This document shows positions 37,672 to 49,300 of a DNA stretch of 64,000 nt, one piece after another. Below the pieces are notes generated by a model. It saw only the letters and a list, made by a program, of their open reading frames with translations. It did not search any database and was not told the origin of the DNA. Origin of the DNA: a virus; the IMG/VR virus record IMGVR_UViG_3300033143_001219, positions 1-64,000 of that record; one strand, written 5' to 3'. Within the stretch, counting starts at the first letter, position 1, and the number at the start of each line of letters is the position of its first letter. The position numbers and the translations under genes are program-made.

Positions 37672-38632
37672 CTAAGTTTCCACGCCACTTTGTACCTCCA
37701 TCATAGGTGAATACTGTTACTACATCTTCGTTACCTGATGTAGTGCCCCATGTTGGTAAAATACCTCCATCCCAATCAACAGATGCTGGAAATGCAGGTA
37801 CTCTATTACCGGTACCATCTTGAATTAATACAAAAGTAACTGTGGTACTTTTGCCTGTTATTGGTATATTTGAAAAAGATATTGTAGTATTTCCCCCCAT
37901 AGTTAACTGAAAAAGACTTCCAGTACTTAAATCCGCAGTATATGTAGTAGTTGGGGTAGCTGTAATACTAGTTTCAGTAATTAGTTTTGTATCTATAATA
38001 GAGAAAGTATTAGTAAGTGTAAAAGTATTAGTAACTCCAGTACCCGCAGCACTCAACGTTGCTCTAGCTGCTGTTGCACTAGTATCATCAATAAGACTTG
38101 CACCAAAGGTGCTAATTGTTGTACTGGCAGGTAAAGAAATAGAACCTAAATCAGTATCTAAACCCAGTGTAGTTAATACTGTATTAGCATCAGCATCATC
38201 AACAACAGTAGCACCGAAGGCGCTAATTGTTGTATTGGCTGGTAACGCTAAGGTTTTAATATCTGCATCAACTTCTGAATCCATTAAAGCACCGGCAGTA
38301 GTTACATTAGTTGTATCTGTTACATCTGCTAAAGCTTCTATAGCATCTAACTTAGTGCCATCAATAGATATATCTCTACCATCTACGGTTCCCGAGACTA
38401 TTATGTTACCTGCTGTTAGTGTAACACCCCCTGTCGAAATAGTTAAAGCCCCAGTCATAGTTCCACCTGATAGATTTAACTTTAAATTAATTCCATCTAA
38501 TAAAGTAGATTCACCATTTCTAGCTGTTTCTACTTCTGTATCTATAGCCTCACTAATAGTAATGAAGTTAGATATTTGCGTTGGGTAATCTATAGCGCCC
38601 ACAGCTGGTATATAAGCTGAATAATTAGCCAT
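37652..38632 (-). CDS. Tail fibre protein B, 326 residues
   Basis: Shares its first about 65 residues with fibre A (MANYSAYIPAVG, AIDTEVETARNGE, INLKLNLSGGTMTGAL), then continues with VDGRDISIDGTKLDAIEA, also found in fibre C, and repeats of TISAFGAT/TISTFGAS. The C-terminus ends in VVTVFTYDGGTKWRGNLVGQNYA, typical of short phage structural proteins that display a surface domain. It overlaps the adhesin gene by 20 bases, and together they may form one tip complex. Confidence 0.75.
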   Translation of the reverse strand: MANYSAYIPAVGAIDYPTQISNFITISEAIDTEVETARNGESTLLDGINLKLNLSGGTMTGALTISTGGVTLTAGNIIVSGTVDGRDISIDGTKLDAIEALADVTDTTNVTTAGALMDSEVDADIKTLALPANTTISAFGATVVDDADANTVLTTLGLDTDLGSISLPASTTISTFGASLIDDTSATAARATLSAAGTGVTNTFTLTNTFSIIDTKLITETSITATPTTTYTADLSTGSLFQLTMGGNTTISFSNIPITGKSTTVTFVLIQDGTGNRVPAFPASVDWDGGILPTWGTTSGNEDVVTVFTYDGGTKWRGNLVGQNYA

Positions 38633-39720
38633 TACTCTATAACCTCCATTGCGAACCAGTTATACTGTCCACCAGTTTTTAGCCAAATAGCTGCCCCACC
38701 TGAAGTATCTAATGTTATACTTACTGTAAAATAGTCTGTATCCGTTACTTCTAAAATAGGTGATGTTAACTGTATACAAGCCTCCTGACTTAAAGGTGTA
38801 TAATCAATCCTAGAATGAGGTGCCCCCGTATAATTACTTAATCCATTTTTAAGAATAAAATACTGCTCATCTGTTATAGTAGTTCTATCTGCATCAGACA
38901 TGAAAATTTGTGCAGTCATCCTAACTTTAGTTACACCTGTTGGTACATATAATCTATCTTTATTAGTAGTAAGATCATGTATAGTATCCGTATCATATTG
39001 TTCTATATTATAAAGTACACTTGTAGCAGACTCATCATTTATTGTTAAAGTATTTGTAAGTCCTACCAAACATCCCCTAAAGGAAGGTAAAACAGCATCA
39101 GCATAAGCTGTAGTAGCTAATTTAGTACTATTATCAGCTGCCGATTGAGTAGTGCCTGTTGTACCTGTTGGTAAACTAGGAGTTCCAGTAAATGTTGGAC
39201 TAGCTATGGGGGCTTTGGCTGCTATAGTGCCTACACTAGTTACTGCGGCGTCATCATATGCATTAGTATCTGCTTCTAGTTCATATGCAGTTTTAATCTC
39301 TGCACCTGTTTGATCTGCAGTTGCTAAAGTTTCAATATTACCTAATTTAGTTACAGCTGCATCATCATAAGCATTAGTATCTGCTTCTAGTTCATATGCA
39401 GTTTTAATCTCTGCACCTGTTTGATCTGCAGTAGCTGAAGCTTCTATAGCATCTAATTTTGTACCATCAGTTGCTATATCTCTACCATCTACTGTACCTG
39501 AGACTATCATATTACCAGCGGATAGTGTTAAATTTCCAGCTGTAAGCGTAGCACCTCCTGTAGATATTATAAGAGCACCAGTCATAGTACCTCCAGCTAA
39601 ATTTAATTTATCTGTTTCTAAGGCTGATACATCCGTAGTTAATGCTGTAAAACAGTCGTTAATGCTTACAGGGTATGTAGTACTATTTACAGCAGGTATA
39701 TATTGTGTATAATTTGCCAT
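38632..39720 (-). CDS. Tail fibre protein C with internal repeat, 362 residues
   Basis: N-terminus MANYTQYIPAVNSTTYPVS related to fibres A and B, then LNLAGGTMTGAL and VDGRDIATDGTKLDAIEA. Residues about 100-160 contain a 37-residue tandem repeat (ATADQTGAEIKTAYELEA ...). The SPTFTGTPSLPTGTTGTTQ module follows. The C-terminal about 140 residues (SFRGCLVGLTNTLTIND ... NWFAMEVIE) look like a small beta-sandwich such as a C1q- or TNF-like tip. Overlaps fibre B by one base. Confidence 0.78.
   Translation of the reverse strand: MANYTQYIPAVNSTTYPVSINDCFTALTTDVSALETDKLNLAGGTMTGALIISTGGATLTAGNLTLSAGNMIVSGTVDGRDIATDGTKLDAIEASATADQTGAEIKTAYELEADTNAYDDAAVTKLGNIETLATADQTGAEIKTAYELEADTNAYDDAAVTSVGTIAAKAPIASPTFTGTPSLPTGTTGTTQSAADNSTKLATTAYADAVLPSFRGCLVGLTNTLTINDESATSVLYNIEQYDTDTIHDLTTNKDRLYVPTGVTKVRMTAQIFMSDADRTTITDEQYFILKNGLSNYTGAPHSRIDYTPLSQEACIQLTSPILEVTDTDYFTVSITLDTSGGAAIWLKTGGQYNWFAMEVIE
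39251..39436 (-). repeat. Tandem duplication within fibre C
   Basis: A 75-base segment at 39251-39325 recurs at 39362-39436 with only a few differences, period 111 bases (37 codons). It encodes the TADQTGAEIKTAYELEAD unit. The high identity suggests recent expansion or ongoing exchange. Confidence 0.9.
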
Positions 39721-39723
39721 GTA

Positions 39724-41310
39724 TTAAACCTCTTCCATTATATATTTTGATTTGTAATAGTTTTGTGCAAATTCAGTAAATTTAGGTACTTTTGTCATTT
39801 TTACTATTCCACTATAATCTTCTTTTTTATCATTTGATACATCTTCTGGAAATAAACTAACAAACATATCGCGCCTTAATCCAGCATTTCTTAATTCATG
39901 TTGTAAAGTTATTCTATCTGTTTCCGTAATAGTACCTAAGCTAAATTCAAACTTTCTGTAAGGAATAGATACGTCTGATCTTAGACTTCCGGAGTCTGTT
40001 CTATATTGTTTAGTTGTTTCTTCCCATGTTAATGAATGGCCATAACCAATATTATATGTAGGTTGTATATACTTACCTACTATTAATCTACCAACCTCAA
40101 AATATGAAATATTACTACCAGCACTAAATAATTCTATTTTAAAACCCCTAATACCGGTTTGAACTGTAGGTATCCACTCAACTATATTAGAGGGGGGGGA
40201 AAATTCTACAGTTATTTTATCTGATCCCCATGCTTCTACACCCCATAAAAATGATCCCCACTCCCATAAGCTAGTAGCTTCAGTTTCAGAAGTAACATTT
40301 AATATACCACTATCCCAAGCTAAGAAATCTGGTAATATTATACCATCAAAATTAGGTGTTGTGATTGTATTAGTAACAACAGGTATAGTAGTATATATAG
40401 GCAATATGTCCCCATCAAAGGAATGGCCTGAAATATCTTCTTCAACTGTAATCTCTGTTCTAGTAGATCCTCCATTATATGCTACACCCACTATGCTATA
40501 TGTAATATTAGAGGCTGTATTAGTATCTCCTGTTACAGTGATTGATGTAGCCCTATTTATTATAGCAGTTTGATCTCCTGTGATATAAAAAATATCATTT
40601 GTAGGATCTGCATTATCTACACCGCCGGTTACAGCAAATGTTGTAACGTTTTCTGTAGCCCCACCAGTATCAACAGTATAGCTTGCATAAGGTGCTAAGC
40701 TACCATCGAAAATAGCTCCACCTGTTTCTTCTTCTACAGTTATAAATGTATCTGGAGCACTATACGTAGAACTAACTACTGTATATATTCTGTTAGAAGT
40801 AGTTGTAGTATCCCCGGTATAATTAAACTTAGTTCCTAAAATATAGTCAGTAGTTACATCTGTAGCTACTTGAAATATATCTTGTGTAGGAGAAGTATTA
40901 TTAGTACCACCTGCACAAGAATGAATATATGAAGTATCCCCTATAACATCAAAATCAACACCAGCAATAAAAATACTTGCACGATTTCCTGCAATATAGA
41001 AATCATCATTGGCACTCTCTGTGCCACCTGTATTAGTATATTCTGTATCTAAAATACTACTATTATATAGTGTTATTCTATATTGCATATCTATAACAAA
41101 GTTATGTCTACCAATAACAATAGCTGAGACATCTTTAACACTTGAAAAGAACCCTTTTATTACTTGGTTAGTATTATCAACACTTCTAGTAATTTTTGAT
41201 CTAGAAGACTCCTGTACATTAAATACAGGTAAATTAGTATCCATAGTAGGCTCTGCAGATATACTTGCAGTATTTATATAATTATCTATAATGAATCTTA
41301 TTTTGCTCAT
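39724..41310 (-). CDS. Tail tip/fibre-base structural protein, 528 residues
   Basis: Not matched to a named family. N-terminus MSKIRFIIDNYINTASISA, a middle with three repeats of a beta unit (VTNITYSI/VVSSTYSAPDTFITVEEE, ITVEEDISGHSFDGD), and a C-terminus with WEETTKQYRTDSGSLRSD. Lies just downstream of the 672-residue tail protein and upstream of the fibres, the usual place for tail-tip proteins connecting the tube to side fibres. Assigned as structural from position and beta-rich repeat content. Confidence 0.65.
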   Translation of the reverse strand: MSKIRFIIDNYINTASISAEPTMDTNLPVFNVQESSRSKITRSVDNTNQVIKGFFSSVKDVSAIVIGRHNFVIDMQYRITLYNSSILDTEYTNTGGTESANDDFYIAGNRASIFIAGVDFDVIGDTSYIHSCAGGTNNTSPTQDIFQVATDVTTDYILGTKFNYTGDTTTTSNRIYTVVSSTYSAPDTFITVEEETGGAIFDGSLAPYASYTVDTGGATENVTTFAVTGGVDNADPTNDIFYITGDQTAIINRATSITVTGDTNTASNITYSIVGVAYNGGSTRTEITVEEDISGHSFDGDILPIYTTIPVVTNTITTPNFDGIILPDFLAWDSGILNVTSETEATSLWEWGSFLWGVEAWGSDKITVEFSPPSNIVEWIPTVQTGIRGFKIELFSAGSNISYFEVGRLIVGKYIQPTYNIGYGHSLTWEETTKQYRTDSGSLRSDVSIPYRKFEFSLGTITETDRITLQHELRNAGLRRDMFVSLFPEDVSNDKKEDYSGIVKMTKVPKFTEFAQNYYKSKYIMEEV

Positions 41311-41311
41311 T

Positions 41312-43330
41312 TTATCCCCAAACCTCCAATATTACTCGTTTATCCGTTGGGTACTCTTCCAACCCTATTATTATTACTTTTTTACCTGGGTATGTAAAGT
41401 CATACCTACTATTTAATACTGTTATAACATCCCCTATACTTAATGTAAATGGAGAAGCTACGGCTTCTATTTTATTTATATATCTTTTTTTGCTTCTTAT
41501 TACTGATCTTCTATTTGCTTCAGTATCTGCATCTGTACTTGAATATATTAAAGTACCAACTAAATCTGAATCTGTAAGTAAAGGATATTCAGTATTAGTT
41601 AATCCAGTATATTTAATAACATTACTGTACTCAGTAGTAAGCTGATCTAAGAAGTCTAAATTATCACTCTCTAATACCGAACCAGCTACAGCGGCTTTAT
41701 CTTGTACTGTCCAATTCTTCATATAACCTAGATTAATAGACTTCTCTGGCAGTTCTATACTAGTTATACTTAGACCCTTTTCAACAATTAAATCTTCAGT
41801 TAACGTTAAATTAGATGTTTCAAAAAGTGGATCTACAAATCTGAATATCTGTAATACACATAAGCGTTCAAATCTAATATACCCACCAACTGAGGCCATG
41901 ACTTCTGTTATAACATTTAATACATTTGATTCATCTTTTATATAGATACCTAAACTATCTGTATTAGTAAAAGGTAGTGACCCTGTGGGACTGAATGTTT
42001 GTGGGCATATATCAGTATCAATAGTACTTACTACAGCTAAACTTGTTTTCTCTAGTGTTAAATATTCTACTATAAACGCTGCACTGTGTGAAATTATTCC
42101 CGGCACAATAGCGTTACTGGTATATTGAGTTCTAGCTGCTTGTCCAGTAATATCACAAGTAATTTGTGTACTTTGATCATGTACTAATAAACGTATGCAA
42201 CCAGCTTGTAAGTTTTCTTCATATTGTAATGCATCCACTGTTGGCGCCGTAGTACTTAACCAACCTTCATATGTATGCCCCGTTAACCATCCCGCTACTG
42301 TTGCAGTTTGATCTGTTGCATTAGTATTTACAGTCACGGTATCCGCATCTGTAAAACCTATAACGTATCTAGACTCATCTAAAGTTATATTTCTTATTAC
42401 ACCTCTAGAGTATGTGCCTGTAGTCCATGTTAAACCTGTGCAATCTATTACATTTCCTGTAATAGTTACACTTGTTAATGTTGTACCAGTACCATTTAAA
42501 CTATTATCAACTAACTTATCTAAATTAGCATCATTAATACCAGTTAACTTCACGCCATTAGCGCGCACTTCAGTTACTTCAGATATACCATAATTAGTAT
42601 TATCTGGACATTCATGTATTTGATATACATGATTGTAAGAATCTACTAATACTGGTTCAATATTAAATACTTTACCTAAACATATAGGTACTAAAGTGTT
42701 CTCGGTACCTGAGGGTATAACACCTAAAGAGGTGTCAAAATCTAAATATGCTCCAGAAGTATCATATAACTTCTTGGAAAATATAGTAGGAAACTTATCA
42801 TATAGTCCAACACTATTACCGTTTAAATAATCAACTGTAACACTTGTATAATAAAGTGTAGCTTCTTGCGTTGTTACATTTAAAACTTCTTTCTTATCTC
42901 GTATATTTATAGCTAATAAGTGAGGTTCTGGCGCCGTTAGTGAATCTAATACGCCTTCTAAAATTAAAATAAATTGATTTCTAGTCCAGTTAGGATCACC
43001 TATATATATTTTAATAGTGTGACCTTCCCAAGAATTACTTATACCTAGCATATCATCATATTCACCTTCAGTATTAAGTAATGTAATATTACCAATAGAC
43101 TTGGATGAATTGATTTTAGTTGTTATTCTAGATACATCAAATACTATATCATCATATGATATACTAGATATTGAATCACCCAAAATATTTATGAAGCTTT
43201 CCCCATATCTTTGAACATAGGGATAGCTACTAAAGTACTTTGTGTTTAAACTAGTTCCATCATGATAGGAAATATCTACTAAGACAATTTTATGATTATC
43301 TGCATCTAGCCAATCTTGCTCAGTTGCCAT
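41312..43330 (-). CDS. Tail tip/hub-like structural protein, 672 residues
   Basis: Starts MATEQDWLDADNHKIVLVD, a beta-rich protein with segments such as GESFINILGDSISSISYDD and SIGNITLLNTEGEYDDML that recall distal tail or hub proteins of siphoviruses, which sit next to the tape measure. It directly follows the tape measure gene, abutting it with no spacer, as hub genes usually do. No lysozyme or peptidase motif is apparent. The precise type (distal tail protein versus baseplate hub) cannot be settled by eye. Confidence 0.65.
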   Translation of the reverse strand: MATEQDWLDADNHKIVLVDISYHDGTSLNTKYFSSYPYVQRYGESFINILGDSISSISYDDIVFDVSRITTKINSSKSIGNITLLNTEGEYDDMLGISNSWEGHTIKIYIGDPNWTRNQFILILEGVLDSLTAPEPHLLAINIRDKKEVLNVTTQEATLYYTSVTVDYLNGNSVGLYDKFPTIFSKKLYDTSGAYLDFDTSLGVIPSGTENTLVPICLGKVFNIEPVLVDSYNHVYQIHECPDNTNYGISEVTEVRANGVKLTGINDANLDKLVDNSLNGTGTTLTSVTITGNVIDCTGLTWTTGTYSRGVIRNITLDESRYVIGFTDADTVTVNTNATDQTATVAGWLTGHTYEGWLSTTAPTVDALQYEENLQAGCIRLLVHDQSTQITCDITGQAARTQYTSNAIVPGIISHSAAFIVEYLTLEKTSLAVVSTIDTDICPQTFSPTGSLPFTNTDSLGIYIKDESNVLNVITEVMASVGGYIRFERLCVLQIFRFVDPLFETSNLTLTEDLIVEKGLSITSIELPEKSINLGYMKNWTVQDKAAVAGSVLESDNLDFLDQLTTEYSNVIKYTGLTNTEYPLLTDSDLVGTLIYSSTDADTEANRRSVIRSKKRYINKIEAVASPFTLSIGDVITVLNSRYDFTYPGKKVIIIGLEEYPTDKRVILEVWG

Positions 43331-46300
43331 TTATACTATACCTTTTGTGCTCGCTGTTTTAGAAAAGCCTATACTAGTCCCAACATCTTTAGTTGCAACT
43401 CTAAGTTCTTCATTTTTATTAAGCATATCCTCATTTCCTGAAGCTACTACTTGAGTTAAAATACTAATTGCAGATACTATGTCAGAGTTGTCTCCACTGT
43501 TTGTAGATAGTGCATCTGCTGTACCATAAATAGAATCACCACTTCTAATAGATTTAGAAGTATCAGATGTTAATATTGTTTCACCTTTATGTATCATAGC
43601 TACTTGGTCATAACTGATTTCCTCAGCACCAGAAGCAAATGAATTCATTGCAAAGTTACCCATTGTATTATTTAACATTGTTAATTGAGTTAATATAGGA
43701 TTCCAAGAATCATTATTAACTTGATCTAGCTTAACTAATATAGCATCTAGATTATTAACAACTGAAGGCATTAATGCCGTTAGCTCATTATTTAAGTTAA
43801 TTGTATTTTGTTCGTTTAAAGCTACAAGTATATCATCTAATGTTTGTAGTTGTGTTATTGTTTGTAGCTGAAGCTCAGTCAGTGAGTCTTCTAGTGAATT
43901 AATAGCAAGAGTTTCCTCAGATAACCCAATTTCAGCTAATAGATTTTGATCTATAGATTCTAAAGCACCTACAACATTATTAAATATAGCTTGGTATTCC
44001 GGACCAATTGCCCAGAATACGTTTGCTAATTCTAATAATGTAGAAGCACTTTGTAAAAGATCTCCTCTAGCAGCTTCCGCTAACTCAGTATCTTGAGACA
44101 ATACATTTTGAAGGTTCGTATCAAATTGTGTTTGAGCCTCAGCTAATTTTTGTGCATTTGTTAATGGCGATAAATCACCTACAAATAGGTCATCTAAGAA
44201 GTTACCTATTTCTTCAGATAAGTCTTTAAGTGCAGATATTGAATCCATTATACTAGATTCTAAATCTTCTGCTGCTGCAACTTCTGCCTCATATCTTGCC
44301 ATTACTGCGTTTTGTAGTTCTTCAACTAAGTTGATTTGATCAGTAATAGTCTCACCACTACCAACAGTAATTTCTATAAATTTCTCTAATGTAGTTAAGA
44401 ACTCACTAGTATCAGATAAATCTGAAAATACTGAGAAGTTAATACCTTGTCCAATATTACCTAAGCTAGTTGCTAATTTATCAACTATCTTTGTAACACG
44501 AATACTTTGGTATGATACTTCATTCCAACCTAAAGCTGATTGAAGCACAGTTAATATTGAACCATTAATTGAAAGCATAGTATCTTCAATTGAATCAACT
44601 ATTCTTTGGTTATAATCTCTAATAATATCAAGGCGTAGTAAACCATAGTATGTTTCAACTAGTGACATTTCCGTACCTGTTTCCATAGCTTCTTTTACTG
44701 CATCTTCAAAGTCGAAACTTAATTGTAATAATTCTAACTCTTTACCCAGTAAACCAAATAAAGCTATTTGTCTTTCATATTGTTGGTTTAAATTATCAAT
44801 ACTATCTTCTAACTCTACTATTGCTTGTTGTTGATCATCTAAAGCTGCGCCAAGTTGAATCATAGTAGCAAATAAATCTGCACCTGATGAATCTATCTCA
44901 CCTGTTGCAACGTCAACGACTGTAGCGAAAGCATTTGTTTCTTGTCCTAATTCATATACTGCTCTTAGTGCTTCTGAAGTATTATCAGGACCTAGCGTAG
45001 CTAATAAATCTAAATCACCTCTAGCTATTAATTCTTGACGTAAAATGTCAAAACCATTACCTACTGTATCAGTTGCTGTTGCTAAACTTATTTCAAGTAG
45101 TTCTGTTTCTGTAAATAAAGCATTAGAAAACTTATCAAATAATACATTAAATTCATCTAAATCTTTAAAGTTTCTTAAAAATGCTTCTTGCCAAGAGGCA
45201 ACCATTTCTAGCTTTAAAGCTTCAAGTGCTGAATTTATAGTAGTACTTAAATTACCTGTAGATACAATAAATGAAATATCTAAACCTAGTTTATTAAATG
45301 AATTTGATAACTGTATAGTTGTATTAGTTATTCTAATTAATGTATCTGATAACTCTTCACCAGCTCTTGCAAAATCAGTTATAAATGGTATTACCTTCGA
45401 AATTACTGTATTACCCATATTAGAGAACCATGCTGCAATTGCATCACTTTGCTCTTGTACTGATTTATCTTTTAAACTAATTCTTAATGTATCTATACTT
45501 ATAATACCTATATCTGAAAATAATGTTGTTAAATTAGTATCTACAGCGTTGCCAAATACTGTAAAAATACTTGTAATAGTATTAAGAGTATTTGCTAATG
45601 CAAAACTAAGTGCGTTTTCTAATGTCTGTGGTAATGCTCTGTATAATGTTTCTAATCTTGTACTTGTTTTAGAAATTAAACCCCACCAATCATTTGTAGT
45701 TGTAGTTACTTGTGTAACCAATACTGCAGAAGCGTTTTCTAAATTAAATGACAGTTCACTACCTACTAATTGAATTGTAGCACCAAATTGAATACCAGAG
45801 TCTACTAATGAATTAGTTATCTCTTGGGTACTGAAACCTATTTCTTTTAAGAAATCAGATATCCCTGCTTCAGCTAATCCTGAAGTTTCTGTTTTATTTA
45901 TTAGTTCATTGATTTCAGAATAACTTTGCCCACTACCTGACTTTATAGCAAATTCTTGTTTTCCAAATACTTGACCAAAATTAGTAGCTGCTGAAGCCTC
46001 ACCAAATCCACCTAATTGAACTGCAAATACTCTAGCAACACCTAAAAATATATCACCTAAATTATTTATAGCTATTTGTAATTCTCTTTCTGCACTAAAT
46101 AGTTCAGTGTTAGTTTTAACTAATTCATCTATAGAGTTTACTAATGAGTTAGAAATTAAATCAGTACCAACTAAGCCTTGTGATCCTATTGTTGCTGTGT
46201 AATCTTCACCAGCAGTTGCACTACCACTAACACCACCAAATGACATATTAGCTGCAGAAAGTATAGACGTAACTAATCCAGCCATTGCCGCTATTCTTGC

Positions 46301-49300
46301 AAAAGCTGAGTAAGGGTCACCTTTACCTTGTTCAAGTACTGCGACTACGGCGCTTATTATTGCTAACCCTTGTTGTACTGCTGCGAATGCTTCTGCTTGT
46401 TTAGAACCCTCATCAAATGCTTTAGATAATGCACCTACAGCTTGACTAGCTAGTTGTAAATAATCTTGCATTTCTGCTTTATTCTTTCCAGAGAATTTCT
46501 CCCCAAAAGATTCAAACGCTAAGGCTAGTGAGAATATAGCTTCACTAACATTGTCTCCAGCTTCTTTAGCTATTTTAGTCATAGCTAATAAACCTGCAGT
46601 GAAATTATTAATCTTGTCATTATCTAGAGCAGCGTATAATTCATTTATAGTTTCTCTAAAAGGATCTAAGTTATCTATTACAGATTTTATTTGTGAATTA
46701 ATATTAGTTGCAAAATCAATATCATCTTTATCCTTTAATTCTTTTTCAATATCATCTGTATTAGTAACACCATTTTTCTTTAATTTAGCTATCACCTGCA
46801 ATCTTTTAATCTGTGCCAGCTCTTGTTTAGTAGCTAAAGCACCCGCTTTTAGTATTTCGAAAGCATTAGCATTAGTAGCTTTTAATTGTAAAACCATTTC
46901 CGCAGTTAACTTCTTAATATTAACTAATCTACTTGCATCATTAGCGGCTATGTTTTTAGTTATTTGTTCTACAAGTTTCTGGGCTGTTGCATATGCCGTC
47001 GTTTCCTTAGTACCCTTTAGCGCAAGTTCTGCGGCTTTAGCAGTCGCTAGATTTGATTGTAGTTTTTGTTTAGTTATTATAAATTCTTTATCCACACGAT
47101 CACTTAGTAGTACACCAAATTCACGCATATACTCTAACTCTGCTTTTTCAGATACAATTCTCTGCTGTATAATTTTGTTCTGTGCTATCAATGAGTCTAC
47201 AGAAGGAAGGCTATTTTTAGATATAGCTATAGCGAAATCTTCTGCAGCTTTTGAAGAAGCTACCATACGCTCTGCTAATTCCAAAGCTTTTACTGATATA
47301 CCTTCTATAGATATAGCAACATCAAGATAACCTTGATACAATTCTTCTCTAATTACTCTTGCTTGTTCTACAGACACACTTAAGCCTGCAGCAACTTCCT
47401 TAGTAGTTTTACCAAGTTCTTTCTGCAATACCTTAACTTGCTTTATATAATTAGCAGTAATTTTACTTCTATTCTCTAACAACTTATTATTTAACTGTTG
47501 TCTTAAACTTTCACCAGACTTTAAAGACTTCTCAAGTCCTGCAATATCTTTTTTAGGTGCCGTTTCTATTTCTTTTTTAGTATCTTTTATAGCTTGTTCT
47601 ACAGCTTTTAAATCAAATCTAACTTGTGATGTAACAGTATTTACATACTTGTTCTCAGCATCTGTTAATTCATTTAATAACCTTAATCTTGTTTTTAGTC
47701 CCTTACTTTCCTCAATATTAGAAACAGCATTTCTAGACCTTATATCTGCTATTTCTTTTTGGGCATTTACTATTGCTTGGAATCTTTTTTGTACCCTACC
47801 AAGTTGCTCAATTATGCCTGCAGATTGTTCTTTAAGTTTTGCATTAATTTCCTCTATACTACTTGAATACGATTGTATAAGAGATGTTAAAATCCCAAAC
47901 TCCCTTTCTGTTTCTTTAGTTATAAATGATGTATAATCTTGGCCACCACCAGTAGCTAGTCCACCAGATGAAGCTCGTAGATCTTGCAACTTCTTTAATT
48001 CTTTCTTAGCATTTGTAAGATTTTTAGTATAATCATCTAAGTCAACTTTAATATTCGATATATTTTTAGCAATACCCGATAAACCTAGTTGACGTAAATC
48101 AAAATTATTTAACTTTTCTATTGCTGATATTACTGTAAAAATATTCGTAGCATCTAGGTTGCGTAGTATAACATTTAAATTAAAGAAAGCTTTTTCAATA
48201 CCAGTCAATGCTGGTAGCCCGTCGTTTAGTTGTGTTAAACCTTTACTAAGTTCATCCAGAGATTCTGTAATAACATTATTTAAGTCTAATGTTCCAGCAG
48301 CATCCTCTTGCTTAGCTCTTAATAATTTAAATAATTTTTCTGCAGCATATTCTGCTTCCTCGCCACTAAGTCTAGTTAGTTTATTGAATTGTTTAAGTAT
48401 TCTATTTGTATCTTCGCTAAACCCAAATTTATTCAATACCTTAGTAATTGTTACTAATTGGTCTTTTAATTCATCTAGATTTCCTAATGCGAATGCATCT
48501 AAGAAATTATCTATGCTATCAAATCCACCACTTAAGTCAAGATCTTTTAATGTATTTTCTAAGTTAGCTGATAGTGTACCAAATGTATTAGATAATAATT
48601 TTGCTTTCTTTGCTATGTTATCTAAAGTATCTGGTAAATCTTTTAATTTTGAGTTATAGTATTCCGCACTTTTAGCTGCCGTTTTAAGTGCCTCTGTATT
48701 ATCTTCTAATGTTTCACTAAAATCTACTAAAGATCCCTCATATATGAATCCTTTAATTGCCTCAAATGCTGAGGAAAGTAGTGACCATGCAAATACAACT
48801 TGCCCTATAATAGGTATCCATTTTAGAAAAGCCCCTCCAATACCACCTATAGTAGCACCTAATAAAGAGAATGCTCTAGTTAAACCTTTCGTAGTTAGTG
48901 CTAGATACTTAAGTTCATCTCTCAATCCTGCAAAACCGTGCTGATAACCTGCTAATGCACCTGATATAGTTGCTGAGGAAATCGCACTAGTAAATGCTAG
49001 AACCTTAGTTTTTGCAAAGGCAAATGTTGTTGAAACACCTTGACCAAATTGTTGCAAGCTACTTTGAGCCTTTATAGCACCACCGCTTATTTTTTTTATT
49101 ACAGAATTTGTTTCGCCTAACTCTTCACGTAATTCATCTAAGTGAGTTTCATTAAATCCCTGTGATACTTTAGTACCATTTTCCAGAGCTCGTATAACTC
49201 CCTGTAATCCTTTCTTATAAGATTTTAAACCCCTCTCCGTATCAGTACCAAATTTAAATGCATCTTGAAAGTTTTTACCTACTCTGTTAGTTTTCTGCAC

